A DNA stretch of 64,000 bases, from assembly GCA_013399895.1 (NCBI GenBank), contig VXBA01001826.1, positions 3,512,236 to 3,576,235 on the forward strand, in the 5' to 3' direction. Position numbers and translations under genes: made by a program. A model generated the notes under the pieces. The model saw only the letters and a program-made list of their open reading frames with translations. It searched no databases and was not told the DNA's origin. Of this stretch, positions 33,694 to 43,705 are shown one piece after another (position 1 is the first letter of the stretch; each line of letters begins with the position of its first letter). This stretch comes from Serilophus lunatus. Taxonomy: Eukaryota; Chordata; Aves; Passeriformes; Eurylaimidae.

Positions 33694-33731
33694 CTTAGTG
33701 TGCAAATGCTTATGCTCTCTCATGTCAACAG
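33694..33731 (+). other. exon-like segment, 38 bp
   Basis: A T-rich tract and CAG acceptor (33691-33693) are followed 38 bases later by a near-perfect donor, CAG|GTGAGT (GT at 33732). Two of three frames are open. These two frames are also the ones that continue without a stop from the 31401-31496 segment. It is short for a vertebrate exon, and an antisense CR1 begins only 40 bases downstream. Confidence 0.2.
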
Positions 33732-33769
33732 GTGAGTAAAGCTTTGCCTATATCTGTGAAGGATTTGAG

Positions 33770-34236
33770 AGAATCACAGAATGATTTGGAAAGGACCTTA
33801 AATGTCAGCCCATTCCACCCCCTGCCATGGGCAGGGACACCTTCTACTCTCCTAGGTGGCTCCAGCCTGGCCTTGGACACTTCCAGGGATGGGGCAGCCA
33901 CAGCTTCTCTGGGCACCCTGTGCCAGGGCCTGCCCACCCTCTCAGAGAGGAATTTCCTCTCAAAATCCCATTTCTCCCTGCCCTCTGGCAGTGGGAAGCC
34001 ATTGCCCTTGGCCTGTCACTCCACCCCTTGTCCCAAGTCCCTCTCCAGCTTTCCTGGAGCCCCTCTAAGCACGGGAAGGGGCTCTAAGATCTCCTTGGAT
34101 CCTTCCCTTCTCCAGGTGAGCACCCCCAGCTCTCCCAGCCTGGCTCCAGAGCAGAGGAGCTCCAGCCCTTGGAGCATCTCCGTGAGTTCCTCTGGACTCT
34201 CTCCAGGAACTCCACGTCCTCCCTGTTCTGGGGACC
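33770..34236 (-). mobile_element. CR1 LINE 3' fragment, tail B, antisense, long
   Basis: About 465 bases from the terminal octamer at the left ('gaatcacagaatgatttgg') through the 3' UTR into the C-terminal coding part of ORF2. It ends on the right at 'ctggggacc'. In the plus-strand direction it carries CCAG|GTGAGC at 34112-34121, a sequence that could act as a splice donor. The 186-codon plus-strand open frame here is the antisense of this element. Confidence 0.93.
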
Positions 34237-35746
34237 TGGATAGTCTCATATATTCACCAGGACAGACCTCCCCACACTTTTGGCAGTTCTAAAACTACTG
34301 AGATACCCTTGGTCCATCTCTCTCCTGTAGCCAGTGGCCATCCCTTCCCTCTGGTGGCACCTTGGCACCCACAGGACACAGCGGGGGTGGCAAAGGGAAA
34401 CATGGTCAGCTCGCCTGGAAGGCTGTGCTGGGCAGGTAATGCTGTGGAGCATCTTGGGCACCTGGGGAATGACTCCTGCCACTGATCCACATCAAAGGTG
34501 GGCTTTGTGTGTTTTCCTCCTAATGAGGAGCCAGTGCTTTCCTGCAGTTGGGTTCCCCAGCCATTTGACTGCAGCATAAACAGCATTCCAGGCAAGGCAT
34601 GGTAATAAGCTGGAGTTTGCTAATTCCTCCTGTGAGCAGAACCACACCTCGTGGCAGGAGAGAGGCAGGAAGGGCTTAGATGATTTTAATTAAAGTTGTT
34701 GTGAGGAAGAAATTAAATTTGGTCTCTCACCCTGCTCGTATTATGAGGGGAGCGAGCACAGCCTCTCTGAACTGAGCCATTAGTTGCCTTCTGTTTGCCT
34801 TGGAAAAAAAGCAATTTCTCTGTCAGCTTTTCCTCTGGCTCCTGGGCCCCAGTTGCATGTTTATCTTCAGCAGCTCCCCAAATCACTCTGAAAATGGGCT
34901 TAAACATTGATCATCTCTTGCAGTCCTTCATCTGTGTTCTGCCAGCAGACACTGGAAAAGATATTTTAAATTACCTCTTTTTCCCCAAATGAATGGGCTG
35001 TGAACATGGTCTGGGAGAATTAAAGCTCTTCCAGCCCAAGTATAAATCAGCTGCTCCCATGTCTGCTCCCAGTTCTCCTGGCTTTGCCTTCCAGCCCAGT
35101 CTGGAAAGCAGCAGGGATTCCAGGAAAGATAAAAGCCCAAGTGTGGCTTAATTTTGAGGCAGAACCTCCCAGTGCTCCATCTGGGGGGAGCAGGATCCTG
35201 TTTCAAAGTGACTCTCTCTCCCCTTATTGCTGCAGTGGGATCCTTCTGCTGGCTGCTCCCTGGGGAAGGGCTGGGAGGGCTCTGTGGGTGATGCCTGGCA
35301 GGATGTTTGGAGAAGGAGCCTTTGGAGCTCTTTCTTCCTTTCCCGTTTGAGCACTGGGATCTGGGAAGAATTGTCCCAGAACAGCAAAAAGAGGCAGGAG
35401 ACAGTGAAGGGGGTTAATTGAGCCTGGAAAAGCCCAGGAGCTACATCTGAACTGTGGGGAAGGTTGAATAAATCATGTTGTAGCTTGTGTCTGATGCTAC
35501 TTTGTGCACACACTCCTGTTCTGTTACCACTTGGAAGGTGACAGCTCCCACCAAGCTCTTTCCCAGGCTGACCTTGGAGGGTCTGTGTCATTGGGTGATC
35601 ATCAGGGTGCACCATCATCCCTGTTCCAAAGTCCTGCTGGGAGGAGGTCCTGGAGAATTTAGGATGCAGAGCCTGAGCCGAGTGGATTTGTGATCACAAA
35701 TTTGGATTTGTGGCCTCTGCATTCACTGCTTTTAGTACCATTTCTC
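34237..35746. other. noncoding sequence, nothing recognised
   Basis: Contains an AT-rich patch at 34680-34740 with TTTTAATTAAA. No exon or repeat family is supported. Confidence 0.5.
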
Positions 35747-35799
35747 ATATCCTGGAATGGTTTGGGGTGGAAGGGACCTTAAAGCTCCTCTAGTTCCAG
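35747..35799 (-). mobile_element. CR1 LINE 3'-terminal remnant, tail B, antisense
   Basis: Only the tail remains: 'cctggaatggtttggggtgg' and 'aagggaccttaaagctc', then unrelated sequence. Confidence 0.8.
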
Positions 35800-36675
35800 G
35801 CTCCTCCTGCAGGGAATTGGCAGATTCCCTGTCACCAGTTCCGAGTGCTGCTGGCATGTGCCTTTTCACGTCCCGTTCGAGGGGACAAACAGTGTTTGTG
35901 ACCTCGGAGTGAGCAGATTTTAGCAAAATACATGGCATAAACGTGTCTGTTTTGTTGAGAGGTGCAAGGGATTCTGGCTCAGCGAGTCAGAGGCTTTTGC
36001 CCACTCAGGCAGGTGAGTTATTTATGGTTTGCCCCAAGTCTGCACATCTGGGCTGCCAAACTACAGCATGTTGGGGAGTAAATACTGCATGTTTACAAGC
36101 CCCCAAAAGAGGATGAACCACGCTTTAAGAGGCTGCTCAGGCTGAGGAAGTGCCATGTCCTGGGGCAAAATGCAGTTGGACAAAGCAGCCCAGCCATGTC
36201 CTATAAATCCAGTACATTTGGATTTCTTTCCTGGGTTGTAACAGAACGGGAGCTTTCCTGAGCATCTCCACAGGCTGCAGTGGTGTGACAGTGATGTGAG
36301 TGACAAAGCTTTGTGCTGGGATGGGAAACAGCCTCGACAGCCCCCGAGTTACTGTTAAAAGCAAGTGTTTTTGGAAGCTGATACCTGTGGAAGTTGATGC
36401 CTTGTGCCCATGCTGACCTGCTGTCCCTGTCAGTAACAAACAGGCTGATGCTGCCATAGTGCTCAAGTGTAGGGAACAAGGACTTGTGCAGCTGCTTTAT
36501 AAATTTCCAGACTAAAGTAAGCAATAAATTGGAATTTTCTTTTTCTTACCGTGACATTTGTCAAGTTTTTATTTCCCTTTCACAGCCTCACAGCCATGAG
36601 AAAGGGGAATCTCTGGCAGGTGGATTAAAGCTGATAGAATTGATACAAACCAGTTAATTTAGGTTATTAGAAATG
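35800..36675. other. noncoding sequence
   Basis: Contains CAG|GTGAGTTA at about 36010, a good donor sequence, but the nearest upstream acceptor is poor, so no exon is proposed. Confidence 0.5.
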
Positions 36676-36835
36676 TAAAATACCCTGAGCTGGAATGGAC
36701 CCCCAAGGATCATTCAGTCCAACTCCTGGCCCTGCACAGACAGCCCAACAATCCCACCCTGTCCCTGGAAGTCTTATCCAAACATTTGTGGAGCTCTGAC
36801 AACCTTGGGGCTGTGACCACTTCACTGAATTCTTG
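36676..36835 (-). mobile_element. CR1 LINE 3' fragment, tail A, antisense
   Basis: Reverse complement of tail A with the 'ctggccctgcacagac' and 'ccaacaatcccaccctgtcc' blocks. Octamers at the left are eroded. Confidence 0.88.
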
Positions 36836-37538
36836 AATTTTGTTTGTTGGAAGTTTTCTAGTAGGATTAAAGGTGACCAGAAGGTCTTGCTAAGGCTTCC
36901 CCCACTGCAGAGTCTCCTTTTTGTCCCCTCCATGAAGAAAAAAAAAAAAGATCTGTTTTTTAACAAATATGAACAACCTGAAGAACTTTTCTATCTCAAT
37001 CCTGCCACTTTTCCATGCAGAATGATGGGAGTGAAGCTCTGGGCTTGCAGCTGGGGAGAAGCAGGCTCTGGAGTTTGTGCTCTAAATATATACCAGGTAG
37101 GAGGGCATATGACTGGGCCTGACCTTGGGCAGTAACAGAGCTGGGACTAAAGCCAGTTCCATCCCTAGGGTTGGTGACACTGCCCTGTGCTCTCTGCTCC
37201 CCCAGCCCTGCCCTGTGGCTCTCACTGGGGAGGTGTCTGGGGCCTCGATGCTTCTCTGCCATTCCCATCCCATCCATGGGGGCTTTGCCCTGTCACAGGT
37301 GACTTTCTCAGGAGGGACTGGACCCTGGGCCATGCCTGGCATGTGACATTCCTCTCGGGGCAGCTGTTTTTGCAAAGCTTCATCTTGGCCTGGGAGGAGG
37401 TGCCCCTGCTCTGAGCACCTTCCCCAGCAGCTCTGGGGGGAGCACCTGCATTTTGTTTCCTGTTGCTGCATCTATTTCTCCTTTTTTTTGGTCTCAGGGC
37501 TAAATTCTGGGATTGTCTTATAGCAACAGACACCCACT
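36836..37538. other. noncoding sequence
   Basis: About 700 bases, including an A run of 12 at about 36939-36950. Nothing else recognised. Confidence 0.5.
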
Positions 37539-37782
37539 ATCACAGAATCAGTGAGGTTGGAAAGATCATGAAGTCCAGTTGTTAACTCAGCACCATGTTC
37601 ACCTCTAAACCATGTTCTCAAGTGCCACTTCCATGTGTTTTTTGAACACTTCCACTTTGAACACCCTTTCACTGAAGAAATTCTCCCCAGTATCCAACCT
37701 AAACCTGCCTTGGTGCAACATGAGGCCCTTCCCTCTTGTCTTGTTGCTTGTTACTTGGGAGAAGAGACCAACCCCAACCTGT
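37539..37782 (-). mobile_element. CR1 LINE 3' fragment, tail C, antisense
   Basis: Begins with 'tcacagaatcagtgaggttg' and extends through 'cactgaagaaattctcccca' to the 'acttgggagaagagaccaac' block. It is moderately diverged, with a short internal insertion near 37630. Confidence 0.9.
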
Positions 37783-37950
37783 CCAATGGATTGAGACTTT
37801 TGGCAGGTTCCTGGATGCTGCAGGAGTGGGCAGCTTATTTGAAATGAAGAGCCTAGTGGTGGGACACATCACTTCTTCACACTCCTACCCAAGGTTACAG
37901 GGCTTTCAATCTTGGTAACAGAAGATGTGGGTTCATCTTTAAAAATCCTG

Positions 37951-38061
37951 TGGTTGGGTTGGAAGGGGCCTTAAAGACCATCTTGTTCCACCCCAGGGCA
38001 GGTTGCTGTCCAGCCTTGAACACTTCCAGGGATGGGGTGATCACAACCTCTCTGGGCAACC
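37951..38061 (-). mobile_element. CR1 LINE 3' fragment, tail B, antisense
   Basis: Starts inside the tail ('tggttgggttggaaggggcc') without octamers, and ends in 'ctctctgggcaacctt'. A piece is deleted between 'tccaccccagggcagg' and 'ttgctgtccagcc'. It lies only about 170 bases from the tail C copy on its left. Confidence 0.85.
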
Positions 38062-39505
38062 TTAGCAAGTGTATTTAAACAAAAAGATGGACATGCTGCT
38101 CTTGAGCTCCCTGCGAATCCTGGTGCAGCGTTCCTGTGCCCAGCTGCCTCTTGTTCCTGCACATTCCCAGGCAAAGCAGGTGGTGTTTAATGTTGTTGCA
38201 TTAAAAAAAAATAATCTACCGAGTGCTGTGTGAGGCTCCTCACATCTGTGCACTCTATGTAGGTCAGATGTGTAGTTGCTTCTTTATGGAGACTAAACTT
38301 GACAGCATCTCCTTCCTGCAGCCAGGGAGGGAGGATCACCAAATTCACATGCTGGCTCCCTCAGGAATGTCCTGAGGGAAGAGCCCAGAGGGGCTGTGTG
38401 TGCAGGTGAAGTTTGTTGGCTTTATCATGTGCTTCATGTTTGTGACAATGAGCTGCAGTGATGGCACATTCAGCAGAGCTGTGCATCCAGGGCTGATGCA
38501 GTGTCGGATCAGATCAGCCTTGCAGTTGGAAATACTAAATGCTTCCCTGCCCTTCTTCCAGCAGCTGCCTCTTGCTTTGCTCTGCCTAAAAAGCCTGTTT
38601 CCTAATCTCTGAAGCCTGTGTTTCTGGGGCTGTGTTTCTTATGATGCAAATAGTTCTCCCTCCCCTTTCCTCCCTTCCCAGCCAATCCTGTTCTGGAATT
38701 TCTTGACCTCCTCTGACTCTGGCAGTGGTGGAGGATAAAATGAGTTGGAAACAGACAATCTGTCTTGCCCAGGAGCAAGTTAGGGGCCTGCTCTAACACC
38801 TTCTAAAGCACTTGAAAGTCTTGCTTTGCTCCATGGATGTGGCCTCAGATCCAGATGTGTTTGGTCCTCTGGAAGTCACTCTGTTGGGCTGGAACCAATC
38901 TACCCACTCATCAGGGTCCTCTGACCTCCTCAGTTTGACTCCAGCCCATGAAATATGGGACCTGAACCAGGCTGGCTGAGTTGTGAATGTTGGGGAATTG
39001 CTTTGTCTTCTGTCCTGGAATTCTGTGGTGATGGAAGAACTTTGAATCTCACAGAAGGAGTTTTGTTGAAGCAAAACTTGAAAATAGGTCTCTAAGCATT
39101 CATTAAAAACAGATAAACAGAGGGTTTAGGGGGGTTTTTAAAGCTGAAGAGGAACTGGCTTTGCTACCCAAATTATTTTTCCTTGGCTGAGGTAATGTTG
39201 GAATTGGCCATGCTTGGAGCAGTGGCAGAGGAGGATCAGAGCAGATTAGGGGGATATATGTGCAGGGTAGAAGATACTTCTGTCATTGAAACTGCTCTGC
39301 CTGTTCCACAAGTCTATCAAGAAACATCTGAAAGGAAAGAAGGGCTCCACCTGCCACCTCCTCCTTTGGCAAATGACCCACATCTGCAAAAGAACATCAC
39401 CCAGAGCTGCTCCTTCAGCAAAGGAGTGGTTGTTTAGAGCACTGCCAGCCTCCCAGGAGACTCCAAATGGGATGGGACGTTTTGGCTGAAGCAGCTGGAT
39501 GAATA
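38062..39505. other. noncoding sequence, nothing recognised
   Basis: About 1.4 kb of mixed composition with an A run near 38201-38210. No exon or mobile element is supported. Confidence 0.5.
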
Positions 39506-39758
39506 TTATTGCTGTCTATAACTCCCTGAAAGGAGGTTGGAGTCAGGCTGGCTCGGTCTCTTCTCTCAGGCTCCCAGTGACAGGACGAGAGGACACAGAC
39601 TTAGGCTGTGACAGGGGAGGTTTAGGTTGGATATCAGGAGGAACTTTTTCACAGAGAGAGTGAGCTCCCATTGGAATGGGCTTCCCAGGGAGGTGGTGGA
39701 GTCACCATCCCTGTGTTTAAGGATAGGTTGGATGATGAACTCAGTGACATGATTTAGA
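39506..39758 (+). mobile_element. CR1 LINE 3' region, end missing
   Basis: Sense copy from 'attgctgtctataactccct' through the 'gggaggtttaggttggatat' and 'agtcaccatccctg' blocks. It decays at about 39758 before any tail is reached. Either the 3' end is deleted or it belongs to a divergent subfamily with another tail. Confidence 0.85.
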
Positions 39759-41357
39759 TGGCTAAGATAGTTTAGAGCAGTAAATTTTGGGAGGTGGAGC
39801 AGGCGAGGCTGATTTGGCTGGGATTGTCTATGGATTTGGGGATGTTGGTCTTGGAATGAGTTGTACCAGGCTTCCAGAGGGAAGAAATGGACTCAGAGTT
39901 GCACCAAGTTTCATGGAAAAGAACAGTACTGGAGCATTTGAAGGGAAATTGGAGTGATTGGAAATTGTTCTGTTCTGTGAGAACTCTGTGGAATCCTGGT
40001 TCTCAGTGTGTAAATTGTGAAGGGAGGGTGTGAGGACACCTCAGTACAGATGTCTGTGCTGGAGAGCCCACCTTGCTAATTGCTCTGTTGCTGTGCTCAG
40101 CAGGAAATCCAGGGATGAGATGTTTCCCATGGCTGCTCCTTCCCTTCTTCCTAAATAAGATGAACAGTGCCTTGTTAGGGAAGCTCCAGAGTGCAACCAA
40201 TCTCTTAAATCCCTGCTGATCAACTGAAACTAAGAGGAAACTAATGAAATCCCTGTTGTCACAACATATTTATTTTGACCTTTAAAAAGAAAATGTGCTG
40301 GTGAGTCAGGAGTCCCACTGGGAAATCTGTTCAGTTCCTTTCGGCCAGAAGGGGAGCAGAGATTGAGTGGGGACAGGGGTGGTTTAAAACAGGCAGACAG
40401 CAGAGCAGGGTTTAAATCTGTTGTGCTCTGGGTTAGGTGAGCTCAGAACTGGGGTCCCCTGAGCTGTTGGGTGTCTCTCAGCTCTTCTGGTTATGAAGCA
40501 AACAGAGTTACTCAAGTATTTTGCAGTGTTTTCCTGGCTTGATTTTAAAACCAGTGTATAAACTCCTTGTTTCTGAAGAATAAATAAGGGAGGAAGAATG
40601 CTGGTTCCTGCTCTGCATTTACATCAGAAGTGAAATTACTATCTTGGACATTTTCATGGCAGTAATTCCTTTGGAGAAAGGTTTGGGTGGAGTTTGTTCT
40701 TTTGGGGAGTGATGTCAGCTGAGCCTCCCAGCAGCTTGGCAAAGCCTTTATTAATGTGATGTGAACTCAGATGGGAGAAGATAGGCCCAGTTCAGGTGCT
40801 CTGAGGAGGTTTTTCCTTGTGGAAGTTTGGAGGCAAAGAGGATTTTGGTGGGCCTGTGCATTCACCAGGGCCTGTCTCCATGGACAAGTGACCATGGCTT
40901 TGCCTGGCAAAATTGTTAGGCAGAATTGCCTGGCAGAATTGTTAGGACTAGAATTAAGTCAGTCCTCTGCTGGAGCTGGTGGAGTAATTTCCATGACAAA
41001 CACATATTTCAGGAAGAGCCACAAGGGCTGTACAGGTCCTAGGACTGCCAGAAGCCCAAACTCTGTCCCTGACCCTGCCAGCCACCCCCTGTGCCTCCAG
41101 CCTGTTTCTGAGAGGAATTTATTAACCACCTGTGGCTGTTCTCTGTCCTAAATGCTCCTTGTTCAACTGAGGCAAGGCTGGGTGGGAATTGGGATGCAAC
41201 TGCCCCTGGGGCTCCCTTTGGGCTCTCCCTTGGAGCTGAACACATCCCTGGAGCTGACTGAGGAGCAAACCTGCATGGTCAGAGCTCAGGAGGCACTTTT
41301 CCAACTCCAGCCCTTCAGTGGGGTTGTCTCCATTAACTTGTAGTGTCAAAAACACTT
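39759..41357. other. noncoding sequence
   Basis: No mobile element recognised. It contains a 26-bp tandem duplication listed separately and an AT-rich patch near 40255-40295. Confidence 0.5.
40902..40955. repeat. 26-bp tandem duplication
   Basis: GCCTGGCAAAATTGTTAGG starts at 40902 and recurs with one change (GCCTGGCAGAATTGTTAGG) at 40928. The spacing is 26 bases and the second copy ends at about 40955. Confidence 0.8.
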
Positions 41358-41725
41358 GGTTTGTTCTCCCTGGAGGAGACTGAGGGGAGACCTCGGTGCT
41401 GTCCATGGCTCTCCTGAGGGGCAGAGAAGGGGCAGCTCCAATCTCTGCTCCCTGTGACAGTGACAGGACCTGAGGGAAGGGCTGGAGCTGTGCCAGGGCA
41501 GGGGCAGGCTGGATCCCAGGGAAAGGTTCTTCCCCCAGAGGGTGGGTGGGCACTGAACAGGCTCCCCAGGGTTTGGTGAGGGCCCCAAGGCTGCCAGAGC
41601 TCCAGGAGGGTTTGGACAACACTCAGGGACAGGGTGGGATTGTTGGGGTGTCTGTGCAGGGCCAGGGGTTGGACTGGGTGATCCTTGTGGGTCCCTTCCA
41701 GCTCAAAATCACAGAATATCCTGTG
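41358..41725 (+). mobile_element. CR1 LINE 3' fragment, tail A, well preserved
   Basis: Sense copy from 'ggtttgttctccctggagga' through the whole 3' UTR to tail A and the start of the octamers at about 41705. Over the roughly 240 bases shared with the copy at 46141-46384 only a handful of differences are visible. Confidence 0.94.
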
Positions 41726-43388
41726 AGAAAAAGAAATAGTTGATCCATAGTGCTGGGCAGAGTTACCCTGGCTGCCCCTCTCCTGCCACCACGGCTTTGC
41801 TTTGATTTCCCTCCATGCACAGGTGGATTATTTTGATCTGAAATCATATGGGAATGCCACAAGAAATGGGAATCCTGCAGCCCCTGCTTGCTCTGCTTTA
41901 TTAAAATCCCACATTCATAAACAATAACTCTTCAAAGCCATGTGCTCCAGAAGCTGCAGTGCTGGGTCATGTATAAAACATGACCCTGAAAAACCAGCCT
42001 GTTCCTTTGAGGGCAGCTCAGATCTGGCCATCCTTGAAATAATGCTCCAAACAAGGTGTCTCCTGTCTGTTTAGCAGAGCCTGAGACTGCCTTAGACAAG
42101 AATGTGACACTGGATGTTGTCAGTGGGATCTATTTGTCCCTTGGAGTGGGAATTGTTCCTGACTGATGGCAGCAGGGCCTCTGGGGTGGTGGGATTATGT
42201 GCAGATTAGCTGAGTTACTTGGTTTAAAGGAAGGCAAAAAAGTGCCAGCCTGAGCAATTTGTCCAAACTTTCAATTTTTCTGTGTTGCAGGGACAGAAAG
42301 GAGCTCCCCCAGCCCAGGCTGAAGCTGCCAGTGCTGGTGGCTGTGTGTGGCACCTTGTCCTCCTTGGAAAGGGGCTCAGGAGGTGGGAGAACTCCCATTT
42401 TTTGCCTTGTAAAAGGGGAGAAATGTGATGTTTTCATGGTGACTGAGTGGTGGAAATTGAGGAGGGCTCAGAAGTGGGGGTGATACTTCAGCAGGACTAT
42501 CCTGTCACTGTTGCACAATCCCTGGGGTGGAATTTCATAGTCCTGAAGGCAATAAATTGGCAGAACCAGCTAAAAAGTTGAATCAAAAAAACATTCTTCC
42601 TACTTGTGATATTCCCTGAGTAAAACATTTTCATTAAACTTTTGCTCTCCATAGACACATCTTTACATTCTTGCCAGTTTTTGTTACCCTTTTCTGTCCC
42701 AAGATAAATTTCCCCCAAATAACAAGTGGTCTCATGATTTCAAATTCTGTATTATTTTTTTGAGTGTTGCACTTTTCTTTCCTCTCTACCTTTTGCTGCC
42801 AGAACTTCTCCAGGGATGTTGTTTTCAAGATTTATTCCTGCAGCTCTATCAGCAAGATGGCCAGCAGCAGGTTTAGGGGGGGGAAAAAACACCTCAAAAA
42901 CCTCAGGATTTCATGATGCTTGAACTTGGGAGCCCCAGGGGTCAAGAAGCCAATAATAAACTCTGGCAGATCTTGGAAGGTGGTGGGAGCTGTGCTGCAT
43001 TTTTGGAGAGACTTGTGCTGTAATTCCAGATTCCTTCTGGTCTCTTTACAATGTGCTGCACCTTCGCATCTGCTGAAGGATGAGAATTTCTTTTATTTTA
43101 ATTATATTCTGTTTTAGACCCCAAAAGCCAATGAAATCCTTTATGGCTCCTCTCTTGAGAGTGCTTTTTAATTTTTATGTACTGTATACTCATTAACCTC
43201 TCCAAGATCAGCAATAGAAAGGCAGCAAAGGGAAAAGGATTAAAAAAAATTCATAACTGGAGTCTGGGGAGCTCTGGGGTTTCATGGAAGGGGTGCCCTC
43301 AGCCATGGGCTCTGTGCTTTGGGGTGAAGGCCTCTCACACTTTCTGGGCACTCCTGGTCTCCCTGCTCCCAGCTCTCTGTCCAGGAGG
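41726..43388. other. noncoding sequence, nothing recognised
   Basis: Includes the segment 42290-42384, which has an acceptor-like TTGCAG and an open frame but no good donor. Includes a G run at about 42877-42884. No gene is supported. Confidence 0.45.
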
Positions 43389-43705
43389 GGATCACAGGAT
43401 GCTTTGGCTTCAAAGGGACCTTAAAACTTATCCAGTGCCACCCCCTGCCCTGGGAAGGGACATCTCCCACTGTCCCAGGTGGCTCCAGCCTGGCCTTGGA
43501 CACTCCCAGGGATGAGGCAGCCACAGCTTCTCTGGGCACCCTGTGCCAGGGCCTGCCCACCCTCACGGGGAAGGATTCCTTCCTAATATCCACCCTAATC
43601 CTGCTTTCTGTCACTGTGAAGCAATTCCCTTTGTCCTGCCACTCCTGGTCCTTGTCCCAGTTCCCTTGGAGCCCCTTCAGGCACTGGAAGGTGCTGGAAG
43701 GTCCC
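43389..43705 (-). mobile_element. CR1 LINE 3' fragment, tail B, antisense
   Basis: Starts with one octamer ('gatcacaggatgctttggct') and extends to the end of the coding region near 'ggcactggaaggtgctggaa'. Several substitutions are visible in otherwise constant blocks. Confidence 0.92.

Larger units (their letters stand above)
28849..33769. other. repeat-poor stretch downstream of the promoter
   Basis: Nearly 5 kb without recognisable mobile elements, which is unusual for this window and typical of sequence just downstream of a promoter. It contains the exon-like segments and small repeats listed separately, AT-rich patches at 29990-30170 and 30600-30690, and a G-rich run near 31062-31078. 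Confidence 0.5.

Noticed and set aside
33732..34292. 186-codon plus-strand open frame.
   Set aside because: It is the antisense reading of a CR1 3' fragment; the same composition appears in antisense frames of other CR1 copies.
35868..35880. GTTCGAGG sequence resembling a tRNA B box.
   Set aside because: No A box at the right distance and no cloverleaf can be formed.
42290..42384. Exon-like segment after TTGCAG.
   Set aside because: The donor side is poor (GGAG|GTGGGA) and the reading is not distinctive.
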